Shown here: piece after piece, positions 17,423 through 24,656 of the stretch | Layout: each line of letters starts with the position of its first letter | Numbering within the stretch: the stretch's first letter is position 1 | DNA from: JBAYNW01 sp041678605 | GTDB lineage: Bacteria; Cyanobacteriota; Vampirovibrionia; Gastranaerophilales; Gastranaerophilaceae | Reading direction: 5' to 3' | DNA: 64,000 nt | NCBI GenBank assembly: GCA_041678605.1 | Contig: JBAYNW010000006.1 | Location: 11,484 to 75,483, forward strand | Translations under genes and position numbers: made by a program | The notes under the pieces: generated by a model | Told to the model about the DNA's origin: nothing | The model's input: the letters and a program-made list of their open reading frames with translations, nothing else | The model's database searches: none

Positions 17423-19009
17423 ATGACCGCTGAAAATATAATACACGAACAATGGCATCCGCCTGAAAACCCATGGCCGGCGACGCTTGCAGTAATGCTT
17501 GCGACGTTCATTTTTGTGCTTGATTCGACAATTGCAAACGTAGCCCTGCCTCATATGGCGGGAAGTTTTTCGTCAAGTAACGACGAAGCCATGTGGATTT
17601 TGACAAGTTACATGATTGCCAGCGGAATAATTTTACCTTCGGTTGCTTGGTTTAGCAGTATTTTCGGGCGAAAAGTGTTTTTTATAAATTGTATTTTGAT
17701 TTTTACCATTGCTTCATTTCTCTGCGGGCTTGCAACCTCTCTAGACCAGATGATTTTGGCGAGAATTTTGCAAGGGCTTGGAGGGGGTGCGATTATTCCG
17801 ATAGCACAGGCGATTTTGCTGGAGAATTTCCCGATTGAAAAAAGACGGCTTTCAATGTCTATTTTTGCGGTTGGAGTTATTATAGCACCGATTATAGGAC
17901 CTGTTCTGGGCGGGTGGATTACGGATAATTACTCCTGGCACTGGATTTTTTACATAAACGTTCCTTTAGGTTTTTTGGCTGCGGCCTTAGCAAATATGTT
18001 TGTCGAGGACCCGCCGTTTGCAAAGAAAAAAGAAGGGCAAAGGATTGATTACGTCGGGTTCGGGTTTTTAATCCTCTGGCTTGTATGTTTGCAGGTTGTA
18101 CTTGATAAAGGCCAAAATAATGATTGGTTTAATGCCCCCTGGATTTGTTGGACCTTTACGGTGTCAATGTTTTCTATGATTGCGTTTGTCATTTCTCAAC
18201 TTGTAAACAGCAAATCCATTTTAGATTTGAAAGTATTTAAGGATAAAAACTTTGCCTTTGGGACGGTCTTGCTTGTATTGATAAGTGCAGTTCTGTACTC
18301 TTCTATTGCGATTATGCCTCTGTTTTTGCAAAACCTTTTGAGATATAGTGCGTTTTTAAGCGGCTATTCTATGATGCCGAGGGGGATAGGAAGTGTTGCG
18401 GCGATAATTGTAACTGGGATTTTTGCCAAAAAAATTGATGATAGGCTGCTGATTGCCATAGGTCTGGCACTTTTGGGTACTTCAAGTATGATGTTTGGAA
18501 ATTCAAATTTACAAATATCCATGATAAATATCCTTATTCCGAATTTTATTTTCGGTGCCGGCATGGGTTTTTGCATGATTGCCCTGAGTACGATTTCAGT
18601 TGTAACCCTAAAAAATGCTCAGATGACGAATGCGGCAGGAATTCAGGCTTTGCTCAAGAATATCGGCGGGGCAGTTGGGATGTCGATTGTTGCAACAATG
18701 ATTTCCCGCTTCGGACAAATGCATCAATTCAGCATGGTAGGGTATCTGAACCCGCTGAATCCGGCATTCCAATACAAAGTTACGGCTATGACGGCGGCAC
18801 TTTCAAAATACTCACACGTTTCTCTTGCTCAAACCAAAGCTAATTACCTGATGTATGTAGAACTTCTGAAACAGTCAAATTTGTGGGCGTTTATGGATGC
18901 GTTTAGAATTTTCGGGTTGATTTGCTTCCTGATAATTCCGCTTTTATTATTTATGAAACCACATACGGCCTCGCCTGATGAAGAACCTGATATATCAGTT
19001 ATTTCTTGA
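17423..19009 (+). CDS. DHA2-family MFS efflux pump (EmrB/QacA type), copy 2
   Basis: 528 aa, paralogue of 14721-16301. Shares LDSTIANVALPHMAG, IFGRKVFF and GPVLGGWITD. Differences cluster in the loops and central domain, as expected if the two pumps have diverged in substrate. It starts 39 nt after the PKS stop, probably the same transcript. The weak AGAG site suggests modest translation. The end is followed by a decayed family A fragment. Confidence 0.93.
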   Translation: MTAENIIHEQWHPPENPWPATLAVMLATFIFVLDSTIANVALPHMAGSFSSSNDEAMWILTSYMIASGIILPSVAWFSSIFGRKVFFINCILIFTIASFLCGLATSLDQMILARILQGLGGGAIIPIAQAILLENFPIEKRRLSMSIFAVGVIIAPIIGPVLGGWITDNYSWHWIFYINVPLGFLAAALANMFVEDPPFAKKKEGQRIDYVGFGFLILWLVCLQVVLDKGQNNDWFNAPWICWTFTVSMFSMIAFVISQLVNSKSILDLKVFKDKNFAFGTVLLVLISAVLYSSIAIMPLFLQNLLRYSAFLSGYSMMPRGIGSVAAIIVTGIFAKKIDDRLLIAIGLALLGTSSMMFGNSNLQISMINILIPNFIFGAGMGFCMIALSTISVVTLKNAQMTNAAGIQALLKNIGGAVGMSIVATMISRFGQMHQFSMVGYLNPLNPAFQYKVTAMTAALSKYSHVSLAQTKANYLMYVELLKQSNLWAFMDAFRIFGLICFLIIPLLLFMKPHTASPDEEPDISVIS

Positions 19010-19022
19010 CTTGATGCATGTG

Positions 19023-19051
19023 CGGAGAGAAACAAAGTTTCGATGCGGTAA
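19023..19051. repeat. Family A fragment
   Basis: GAGAAACAAAGTTTCGATGCGG matches the inverted middle of the copy at 8790-8831 with one mismatch in the overlap. The CGCAATGAC ends are missing. Confidence 0.55.
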
Positions 19052-19078
19052 ACTTAAGATTACGAATTCTTAATTATT

Positions 19079-19107
19079 TTGCTAATAAATCTTTTATAGA
19101 GTAAAAT
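19079..19107 (+). promoter_or_regulatory. Predicted promoter of a leaderless TPR gene
   Basis: TTGCTA, 17-nt spacer, TAAAAT; the -10 ends 6 nt before the ATG at 19114 and no Shine-Dalgarno is present, so transcription should start at or next to the A of the ATG. Confidence 0.6.
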
Positions 19108-19113
19108 TATAAA

Positions 19114-20163
19114 ATGGACAGCAAAGAAATTAACTCAAAAATCGAAGAAACCATTCTGGCGATAACAAAAGAGCCTAAGAACGTTGAAAATTACCATGTT
19201 CTTGCAAATTTGTACGGCATGGATTCCAAATTCGACAGCATGATTTCTACTTATGAAAGCCTGCTGGAGGTGAATCCTAAAGATGTTTTAGCTCTTATAA
19301 ACACCGGCAGCTTGTGGTTTTACAACAAAGATTACAGAAAAGCCTTTTCTTATTACAAAAAAGCGGAAGAGCTGGAACCGTTGAATTATGCGATTTTTTT
19401 CAATATGGGAAATGTTTATGCCGAATTGAAGAATTTTTCAAAATCTTTGTATTATTACAACCGTGCTCTTGATTTGAAAGCACCGGCCAAAGATACTTAT
19501 AATGCCATAGCACGCCTGTTTTGCGACTTTGAAAATTATGTGGAAGCTGAAGTTTATTACAAACAAATTTTGTCTATAGATAAAAATGATGTAGCGGCCC
19601 ATGCCGGTCTTGGCAATATTTATCTGAAATTATCCGACTATGAAAATGCACTCTTTCATTACAAAAAAGTTGAAGAACTCTGCTACGAAGACAAATCCAT
19701 CGCTCTTTATATCGGCAAAACTCTAGCCGCAGTGGAAAGGAAAGAAGAAGCTTTTGAGTATTATGAAAAGGCCTTAAAAATGGACGGAGATAATTACAAA
19801 GCTTACATTTCTTACGCAATTTTCCAATCTGAATTCGGAAATCCTGATGAGGCAATAAAGTTGTACGGCAAAGCGATAGAGGAAAATCCAAAGATTAATA
19901 CTGCCTATATCCTTCTGGGGAATTTATATTATGATTTAGGGCAGTTTGAGCCGGCATTGGAACAGTATAAAAAGGCATTAAATCTGGATTACAGCGATGC
20001 CGTTGCACATATGTCGATTGCGAATGTCCGCTATGCCCAAAAGGATATTGAAAAAGCTCTGGTTTCGTACAGGGATGCAATTAAAATGGCTCCCGACAAC
20101 GATGAATACAAGCTGGTTTACATCCAGATTTTAGATGAATATATTGATAAGAAAGAGAAATAA
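19114..20163 (+). CDS. Tetratricopeptide-repeat protein
   Basis: 349 aa composed almost entirely of TPR units of 34 residues (for example ALINTGSLWFYNKDYRKAFS, AIFFNMGNVYAELKNFSKSL, AHAGLGNIYLKLSDYENAL). No signal peptide or membrane segment, so a cytoplasmic scaffold is likely; partner unknown. The stop is 2 nt before the start of the membrane-protein gene, suggesting co-transcription and coupled translation. No ribosome site precedes the ATG (see promoter entry). Confidence 0.88.
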   Translation: MDSKEINSKIEETILAITKEPKNVENYHVLANLYGMDSKFDSMISTYESLLEVNPKDVLALINTGSLWFYNKDYRKAFSYYKKAEELEPLNYAIFFNMGNVYAELKNFSKSLYYYNRALDLKAPAKDTYNAIARLFCDFENYVEAEVYYKQILSIDKNDVAAHAGLGNIYLKLSDYENALFHYKKVEELCYEDKSIALYIGKTLAAVERKEEAFEYYEKALKMDGDNYKAYISYAIFQSEFGNPDEAIKLYGKAIEENPKINTAYILLGNLYYDLGQFEPALEQYKKALNLDYSDAVAHMSIANVRYAQKDIEKALVSYRDAIKMAPDNDEYKLVYIQILDEYIDKKEK

Positions 20164-20165
20164 TT

Positions 20166-20588
20166 ATGCAAAAAAATTACTCAAAAAAGGAACCGCTCTT
20201 GATGGAAAAATTTATTGCCGTACTTAGTTATGTTACTTTTGGATTTGTCGGGTTTTTATGGCTGCTGCTTGGAATTTTTACAAAAAATAACCTCAGACCA
20301 TACTTAAAATATCATATTTTTCAGTCAATATTTATCTCCATTGCATATTTTCTTCTGAGTGCTCTTTTGGGACTGGTAATGAATATTCTCAGCGTAATTC
20401 CTCTGGTAAATCAGCTGGTATTGCAATTTACATTCTACCTGAATGCACCGATACTGCTCGGCTTTTCTTTAATTCAGGCTTTGATTTATGCGGTTATAAT
20501 ATATTTGGCCGTAACCAGTTTTCAAGGTCAATACAGTTACCTGCCATGGATTTCAGAGATTATTAAGGCTAACGTAAAAAATAGCTGA
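20166..20588 (+). CDS. Small membrane protein with RPYLKYHIFQSI motif (Tic20/DUF4870-like?)
   Basis: 140 aa, about four predicted membrane segments (from AVLSYVTFGFVGFLWLLLGIF to PILLGFSLIQALIYAVIIYL). The polar motif RPYLKYHIFQS before the second helix resembles the (R/K)xHxxQ motif seen in Tic20/Ycf60 and DUF4870-type proteins, which would fit a cyanobacterial relative, but overall similarity is too low to be sure. GAG 8 nt before the ATG. Probably translated together with the TPR gene upstream. Confidence 0.7.
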   Translation: MQKNYSKKEPLLMEKFIAVLSYVTFGFVGFLWLLLGIFTKNNLRPYLKYHIFQSIFISIAYFLLSALLGLVMNILSVIPLVNQLVLQFTFYLNAPILLGFSLIQALIYAVIIYLAVTSFQGQYSYLPWISEIIKANVKNS

Positions 20589-20619
20589 GAATGTACTTTA
20601 ATCCTTAATGTAAATCCTC

Positions 20620-20648
20620 TTGAAAACAACTCTGATTTGGCCTAAAAT
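20620..20648 (+). promoter_or_regulatory. Predicted promoter of a leaderless outer-membrane gene
   Basis: TTGAAA, 17-nt spacer, TAAAAT, then 6 nt to the ATG at 20655. Strong match to a housekeeping promoter; no Shine-Dalgarno. Confidence 0.68.
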
Positions 20649-20654
20649 GTGGGT

Positions 20655-21401
20655 ATGAAAAAGATATTAACATTACTTTTAATAGTGCTTTTTAGCACGC
20701 AGGCTTGCATTGCTCAGGCTGAAGATGAGGAAGATGTAGACAGTTATTTTACCGAAGATTCCGGAAACGTCGAGCTTCGGGGCTATTTGGAATACAACGA
20801 ATCCATGCAGGAAAAAGAACCTGTCCAGCTGGAACCGGCAGAAATAAACAAAATTAATTTTACCCGACCCAAAAAAATCAGTTCAAAGACTCAGCCTGCA
20901 AATATGAAAAGGCCGACTTTTCAGCCTATTCAGGATGGTCTGGAAGCAGCGTCAAAATTTTCTACTCAAGAGTATAATATAAGACCGGTAAATACATCTT
21001 TTAGCCAAAAGCTCGGCAATTTCAGTTTCGGTACAAATTACGATTCGTCGCTTGATAGTGCAAGTACAAGCCATTCCACCAGCGTTTTTAGTAAATATGA
21101 AGGCAAGTATTTTGCACTGGGGACTGCTTTCTCAAAGAGTACAAACCTTAATGATCCGGCTTTTGACAGCAAGATTTTTTTCATTCCCGAGCTGAAGCTC
21201 ACGAAGCATTTATCACTTTTGGACGTTATGCAGACCGATGTAAACCAAATATACAAAAAAAACGAACTTGTTTTAAGGTACACTCCGCATATGAAAAAAT
21301 ACGCTGATGAAGTCCAATTTGAACTCGGAGCCGGCCAATCTTTTTATGAGGACAACTACATAAATTCTTCAGTTCGCTTTTCAACAAGGTTCAAATTGTA
21401 A
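20655..21401 (+). CDS. Predicted secreted/outer-membrane protein, unknown
   Basis: 248 aa. Signal peptide MKKILTLLLIVLFSTQACIAQA; cleavage probably after AQA (a lipidation site at the Cys is possible but the context is poor). A low-complexity acidic/Pro linker precedes a C-terminal half of alternating polar and hydrophobic residues (FSFGTNYDSS, KYFALGTAFSKS, SVRFSTRFKL) that reads like beta-strands of a small barrel ending at the C-terminus. No family recognised. The start at 20655 is preferred over an in-frame GTG two codons upstream. Confidence 0.7.
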   Translation: MKKILTLLLIVLFSTQACIAQAEDEEDVDSYFTEDSGNVELRGYLEYNESMQEKEPVQLEPAEINKINFTRPKKISSKTQPANMKRPTFQPIQDGLEAASKFSTQEYNIRPVNTSFSQKLGNFSFGTNYDSSLDSASTSHSTSVFSKYEGKYFALGTAFSKSTNLNDPAFDSKIFFIPELKLTKHLSLLDVMQTDVNQIYKKNELVLRYTPHMKKYADEVQFELGAGQSFYEDNYINSSVRFSTRFKL

Positions 21402-21417
21402 AATTTTTCCCCCGATT

Positions 21418-21446
21418 TTGTAATAATTAATAACTTGAGGTATAAT
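21418..21446 (+). promoter_or_regulatory. Predicted promoter of the DivIC-like/TPR operon
   Basis: TTGTAA, 17-nt spacer, TATAAT (21441-21446), about 55 nt before the ATG at 21503, leaving a normal 5' leader. Confidence 0.65.
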
Positions 21447-21502
21447 AGAGTCATGGAGTTTTGAAATTTTTTTAATGCTTCCATTTGAATATTAGGGGGT
21501 CT

Positions 21503-21964
21503 ATGGCAGAAGAGTCGAAAAAGAAAAAATCGACGGTTAAGAAAAAAGTCCAAAAACCGTTGAATAACCAGGAAATTGAAACGTTAATCGACAAAACAAA
21601 AATAAAAAATAAACAACGCAAAAACAAAATACGTGTTTATTACTCATTGTTGACCATTGTGCTTCTGATTTGTCTTGCTCAAATTGGCTTTAGTGCGATA
21701 TTAAACATATCCAAAACCATTTCTTACCAGACAAAGATAAATACAATTAAAAAGACAAAATATCAGGCTGAAAAAAGAAATGAAAAACTTAAACAGGAAA
21801 TTAAAAATTTCTCATCCGCATCCAGCCTTGAATCAATTGCAAGAAATAATCTCAAAATGGCGGGAGAAGATGAAGTTCTGGTCATAATAAATACAGCTGA
21901 AGAAGCTAATTCTGACAAAAGCGGTAAAAAATCAAAACATAAAAAATTAACCGGTAAAAAATGA
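21503..21964 (+). CDS. Septum-formation initiator, DivIC/FtsB-like
   Basis: 153 aa. Lys-rich cytoplasmic N-terminus, a single membrane helix (YYSLLTIVLLICLAQIGF), then a coiled coil (TKYQAEKRNEKLKQEIKNF) and the family's closing segment SLESIARNNLKMAGEDEVLVII. This is the topology of bitopic divisome proteins that bridge FtsL and FtsQ/DivIB. The C-terminal tail is Lys/Ser-rich and longer than usual. ATG 21503 follows GGGGG; the frame opens upstream at 21485 without support. Its stop overlaps the next ATG by 4 nt (ATGA), so the TPR gene is translationally coupled. Confidence 0.85.
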   Translation: MAEESKKKKSTVKKKVQKPLNNQEIETLIDKTKIKNKQRKNKIRVYYSLLTIVLLICLAQIGFSAILNISKTISYQTKINTIKKTKYQAEKRNEKLKQEIKNFSSASSLESIARNNLKMAGEDEVLVIINTAEEANSDKSGKKSKHKKLTGKK

Positions 21965-23670
21965 ACGACACTAAAATTTTAGATTACATAAAAAAATCTT
22001 TTGAGCTTAAAAATCAGGGTTATTATAAGCCTGCAATCGAGATGCTTTACAAAGCCCTTGCAATAGACGGCGATAATATGGAAATTTTGGCCCAACTTGC
22101 CCACCTTTACAAGCTTTTGGATAATTTTCAAAGGGCCATATATTATATTGAAAAAGTTTTGGATATCGACAACAAGCATTCTGATTGTCTGGTTTTACTC
22201 GAAGAAATATATCTGCTTCAAGGAGATTTGCAATCAGCAAACAGCGTTTGCGAAAGGATATACAAAATACAGCCGGACTGCCAAAATCTGGCAAAAAGAA
22301 TAAATATTTTAAACAAGCTAAATGATTTTGAAAAAATAAAAGAACTGGAAAAGTCTGTTTCTGAACGTGATGATGAGATTTTGTATGAATTTGCCTATGC
22401 CTATTACAATAACAACGATTTTCAAAAATCTATTGAACTGTTAAATTCAGGATATGAAAAAAACAGTAAAAACGAAAAAATAATGCTTCTTCTGGCCAAA
22501 ATTTACTATGATACGGAAGATTTTGAAAAGTCAAAAAAAATATTTACGGATTTGGAAAAAATAAATCCGACTGCAGAAGTCACAAATTACCTCGGGCTTT
22601 TTGAATTGAACGAAAGCTGTTTTGCTCAGGCGGCAAAATATTTCATTAAGGCCCAAAAGGCAGACGCAAAAAACGCAGAATATTCGTATAACCTTGCAAG
22701 TGCCTATTTTTTAAACGGCTGGAATGATGAGGCTCTAAAATATTTCAACAGGGCGATTTGTCTGGCTCCTGATAATGTAGATTACCACTACTCTTTGGCG
22801 TATTTGTATTATCAAAAAAAATTATACGACAAAGCTCTGTTTGAATTGGATTTTATAAAAACAATTAACAAAAATCACGAACTTTCTAACGTGTTAAGTG
22901 CAATGATAATGGCAAAAAAAGGTGATTTGTTGACAGCGAAAGACCTGTTAGAAAAAATTATTGAAAATAATCAGAAAGATGATTTTGCCTATTTTGCCTT
23001 AAGCGAAGTATACAAAGAGCTTTCTCAGATTGATTTGGCAAAACGTGCAATAAAACAGGCCATAAAACTAAATCCGGCCTCTTTAAATTACCTGAGCGAA
23101 CTTGCCGAAATGGAATTTGGACAAAAAAATTATAAAGAAACCATGAAATTGGCCCAAAAAATCATTAAGCTAAATGAAAAGTACATTTATGCCTACATTG
23201 TTTCGGCAAAGGCAAACCTTGAACTGAAAAATTTTGACAAAGTTTTTGATTCGGCTCAGGACATAATCGAATTGGACTCAAACTGCCCCGAAGGCTACTA
23301 TTACAACGCACTTTCACTTTTTGAGCAGGGTGACAAAAATTTTGCGGTAGAAAGTTTAAAAAAGGCCATTTCGCTTGACCTGAATAATGCCATGCTTTAT
23401 GTAAAAATGAGCGAATTTTATCAGGATTTGGGGGATTTTAAGCTGGCCTATGAATGGGCAAAAGAAGCGGGCGAAATTGATGAGAGGAATTATAACTATA
23501 AGTGGCTGTGTGCAAAACTGGCTTCTGCCCTGCATAATCAGGATGAAGCAGTAAAATATTATTCACAAAGTTACAGGCTGGGCAGTTTTGACAAAGATTT
23601 GGCGAAAGATTATGCAAAATATTTAACCTCGATTGGCAGGGAAAAGCAGGCAGAGAAGGTTTTAAAATAA
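21961..23670 (+). CDS. Large tetratricopeptide-repeat protein
   Basis: 569 aa of consecutive TPR units from the first residues to the end (for example AIEMLYKALAIDGDNMEILA, AKYFIKAQKADAKNAEYSYN, ALKYFNRAICLAPDNVDYHY). No signal peptide or other domain. It overlaps the DivIC-like gene by 4 nt, so a link with division or envelope assembly is possible, though this rests on position alone. Nearby genes 19114 and 60111 encode other TPR proteins with little similarity outside the repeat consensus. Confidence 0.88.
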   Translation: MNDTKILDYIKKSFELKNQGYYKPAIEMLYKALAIDGDNMEILAQLAHLYKLLDNFQRAIYYIEKVLDIDNKHSDCLVLLEEIYLLQGDLQSANSVCERIYKIQPDCQNLAKRINILNKLNDFEKIKELEKSVSERDDEILYEFAYAYYNNNDFQKSIELLNSGYEKNSKNEKIMLLLAKIYYDTEDFEKSKKIFTDLEKINPTAEVTNYLGLFELNESCFAQAAKYFIKAQKADAKNAEYSYNLASAYFLNGWNDEALKYFNRAICLAPDNVDYHYSLAYLYYQKKLYDKALFELDFIKTINKNHELSNVLSAMIMAKKGDLLTAKDLLEKIIENNQKDDFAYFALSEVYKELSQIDLAKRAIKQAIKLNPASLNYLSELAEMEFGQKNYKETMKLAQKIIKLNEKYIYAYIVSAKANLELKNFDKVFDSAQDIIELDSNCPEGYYYNALSLFEQGDKNFAVESLKKAISLDLNNAMLYVKMSEFYQDLGDFKLAYEWAKEAGEIDERNYNYKWLCAKLASALHNQDEAVKYYSQSYRLGSFDKDLAKDYAKYLTSIGREKQAEKVLK

Positions 23671-23696
23671 AATTTTCCATTGTGACTAACGGCGAT

Positions 23697-23749
23697 TTGT
23701 CATTAAAATAAAACAATGTTATACTATGATTATAGTAAGATTATAGTAA
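23697..23749 (+). promoter_or_regulatory. Promoter with tandem 11-bp operator-like repeat
   Basis: TTGTCA (23697-23702), 17-nt spacer, TATACT (23720-23725). Immediately downstream GATTATAGTAA is repeated twice without a gap (23728-23738 and 23739-23749), covering the predicted start site. A position typical of a repressor site. Serves the secreted HExxH gene. Confidence 0.65.
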
Positions 23750-23785
23750 TTTTTTGTTGAAAACAAAAATAGTTGGGAGATTTAC

Positions 23786-24529
23786 ATGAAAAAAGAATAT
23801 ATTGCAAGAATTTTGTTAATGGCGTCTTTGGGGTTTGGGATTGCTCCGGCATTTGCTCTTACTCTGGATAAACCGCCAATGCCAAAAAGCAATGGCAGTG
23901 CCAAAGCTGTTGAAAAGACTGCCCCGAGCCAAACAGAGGCTGTTAACCCTCTTTACCCTGCGAAGTATACTCCGGAATATATTAAAGGTATTAAGGATGA
24001 GTATAAGGCTGTGGGGAAAGATGAAGTTTTCTACGTTGCTCTTGACATGCTCAAGGGGACAGGCGGCGAATTCTCCAGAAATGCCGTTTTGGGGAACAAT
24101 TTGACGTCAAAACCGATTAAGGTTGAATTTAAAGATTTGGGTTCAATAAACAAGAGCTATGCGACTTTTGACGCTTTAGGCTGGAAAAGAGGTTCGAAAT
24201 TGTACATTTATATAAGCCAAAAACATAACACCTCGCCAGCTATTGCGATAGCTGCACTATTATCTCATGAGGCTTTGCATCAGGATGAATTTAATTCTCT
24301 TTCAGAAGAAACTTATGCCTGGACGATGGAAGCTGCCGTCTGGTGCGAATTGTTGGAATTATATCCGGATTATCAGTTAAATTTGGATTCACTTGTACAA
24401 AGAGAAAATACTCTTAAGAAAATATTTGAGAGAGGCAACTATTCCGATAAATATATAAAGAAAACGGTTTATTCAAATGAGGGATACCAAAATCTGCCTG
24501 AATCTTCACCGGGATTTGAAGCGTTATAA
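23786..24529 (+). CDS. Predicted secreted HExxH protein (putative zinc metallopeptidase)
   Basis: 247 aa. Signal peptide (ILLMASLGFGIAPAFA, cleavage about residue 24), a Pro/Ser/Lys linker, then a domain with SHEALHQDEFNSLSEE: HEALH at 161-165 is a zinc-binding HExxH, and E179/E180 could supply the third ligand. Family not recognised, so peptidase activity is inferred from the motif. The promoter is strong and carries a tandem 11-bp repeat. SD TGGGAG 8 nt before the ATG. Confidence 0.75.
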   Translation: MKKEYIARILLMASLGFGIAPAFALTLDKPPMPKSNGSAKAVEKTAPSQTEAVNPLYPAKYTPEYIKGIKDEYKAVGKDEVFYVALDMLKGTGGEFSRNAVLGNNLTSKPIKVEFKDLGSINKSYATFDALGWKRGSKLYIYISQKHNTSPAIAIAALLSHEALHQDEFNSLSEETYAWTMEAAVWCELLELYPDYQLNLDSLVQRENTLKKIFERGNYSDKYIKKTVYSNEGYQNLPESSPGFEAL

Positions 24530-24552
24530 CGGAAGTATGGATGACTTTAGGC

Positions 24553-24610
24553 TGAAAATAGTTAGGTCGAAAGGTCGATAGGCTTAAAGGCTTAAGCCCT
24601 CCATACCTCC
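24553..24610. repeat. STRR-like tract (family B), copy 5
   Basis: TTAGGTCGAAAGGTCGATAGG, CTTAAAGGCTTAAG, then CTCCATACCTCCAACC. The same 8-nt words (CATACCTC, GGTCGAAA) are used in other B tracts. Confidence 0.65.
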
Positions 24611-24622
24611 AACCCTCCCCTA

Positions 24623-24650
24623 TTTACTATTTAAGATTTACTGCTAAAAT
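24623..24650 (+). promoter_or_regulatory. Predicted promoter of the leaderless fumarase gene
   Basis: TTTACT, 16-nt spacer, TAAAAT; 6 nt to the ATG at 24657, no Shine-Dalgarno. Confidence 0.6.
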
Positions 24651-24656
24651 AAATTT

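Noticed and set aside
11657..19009. Efflux/PKS locus as a recently acquired island
   Set aside because: No integrase, tRNA or direct-repeat borders, and base composition appears like the neighbours by eye; not measured.
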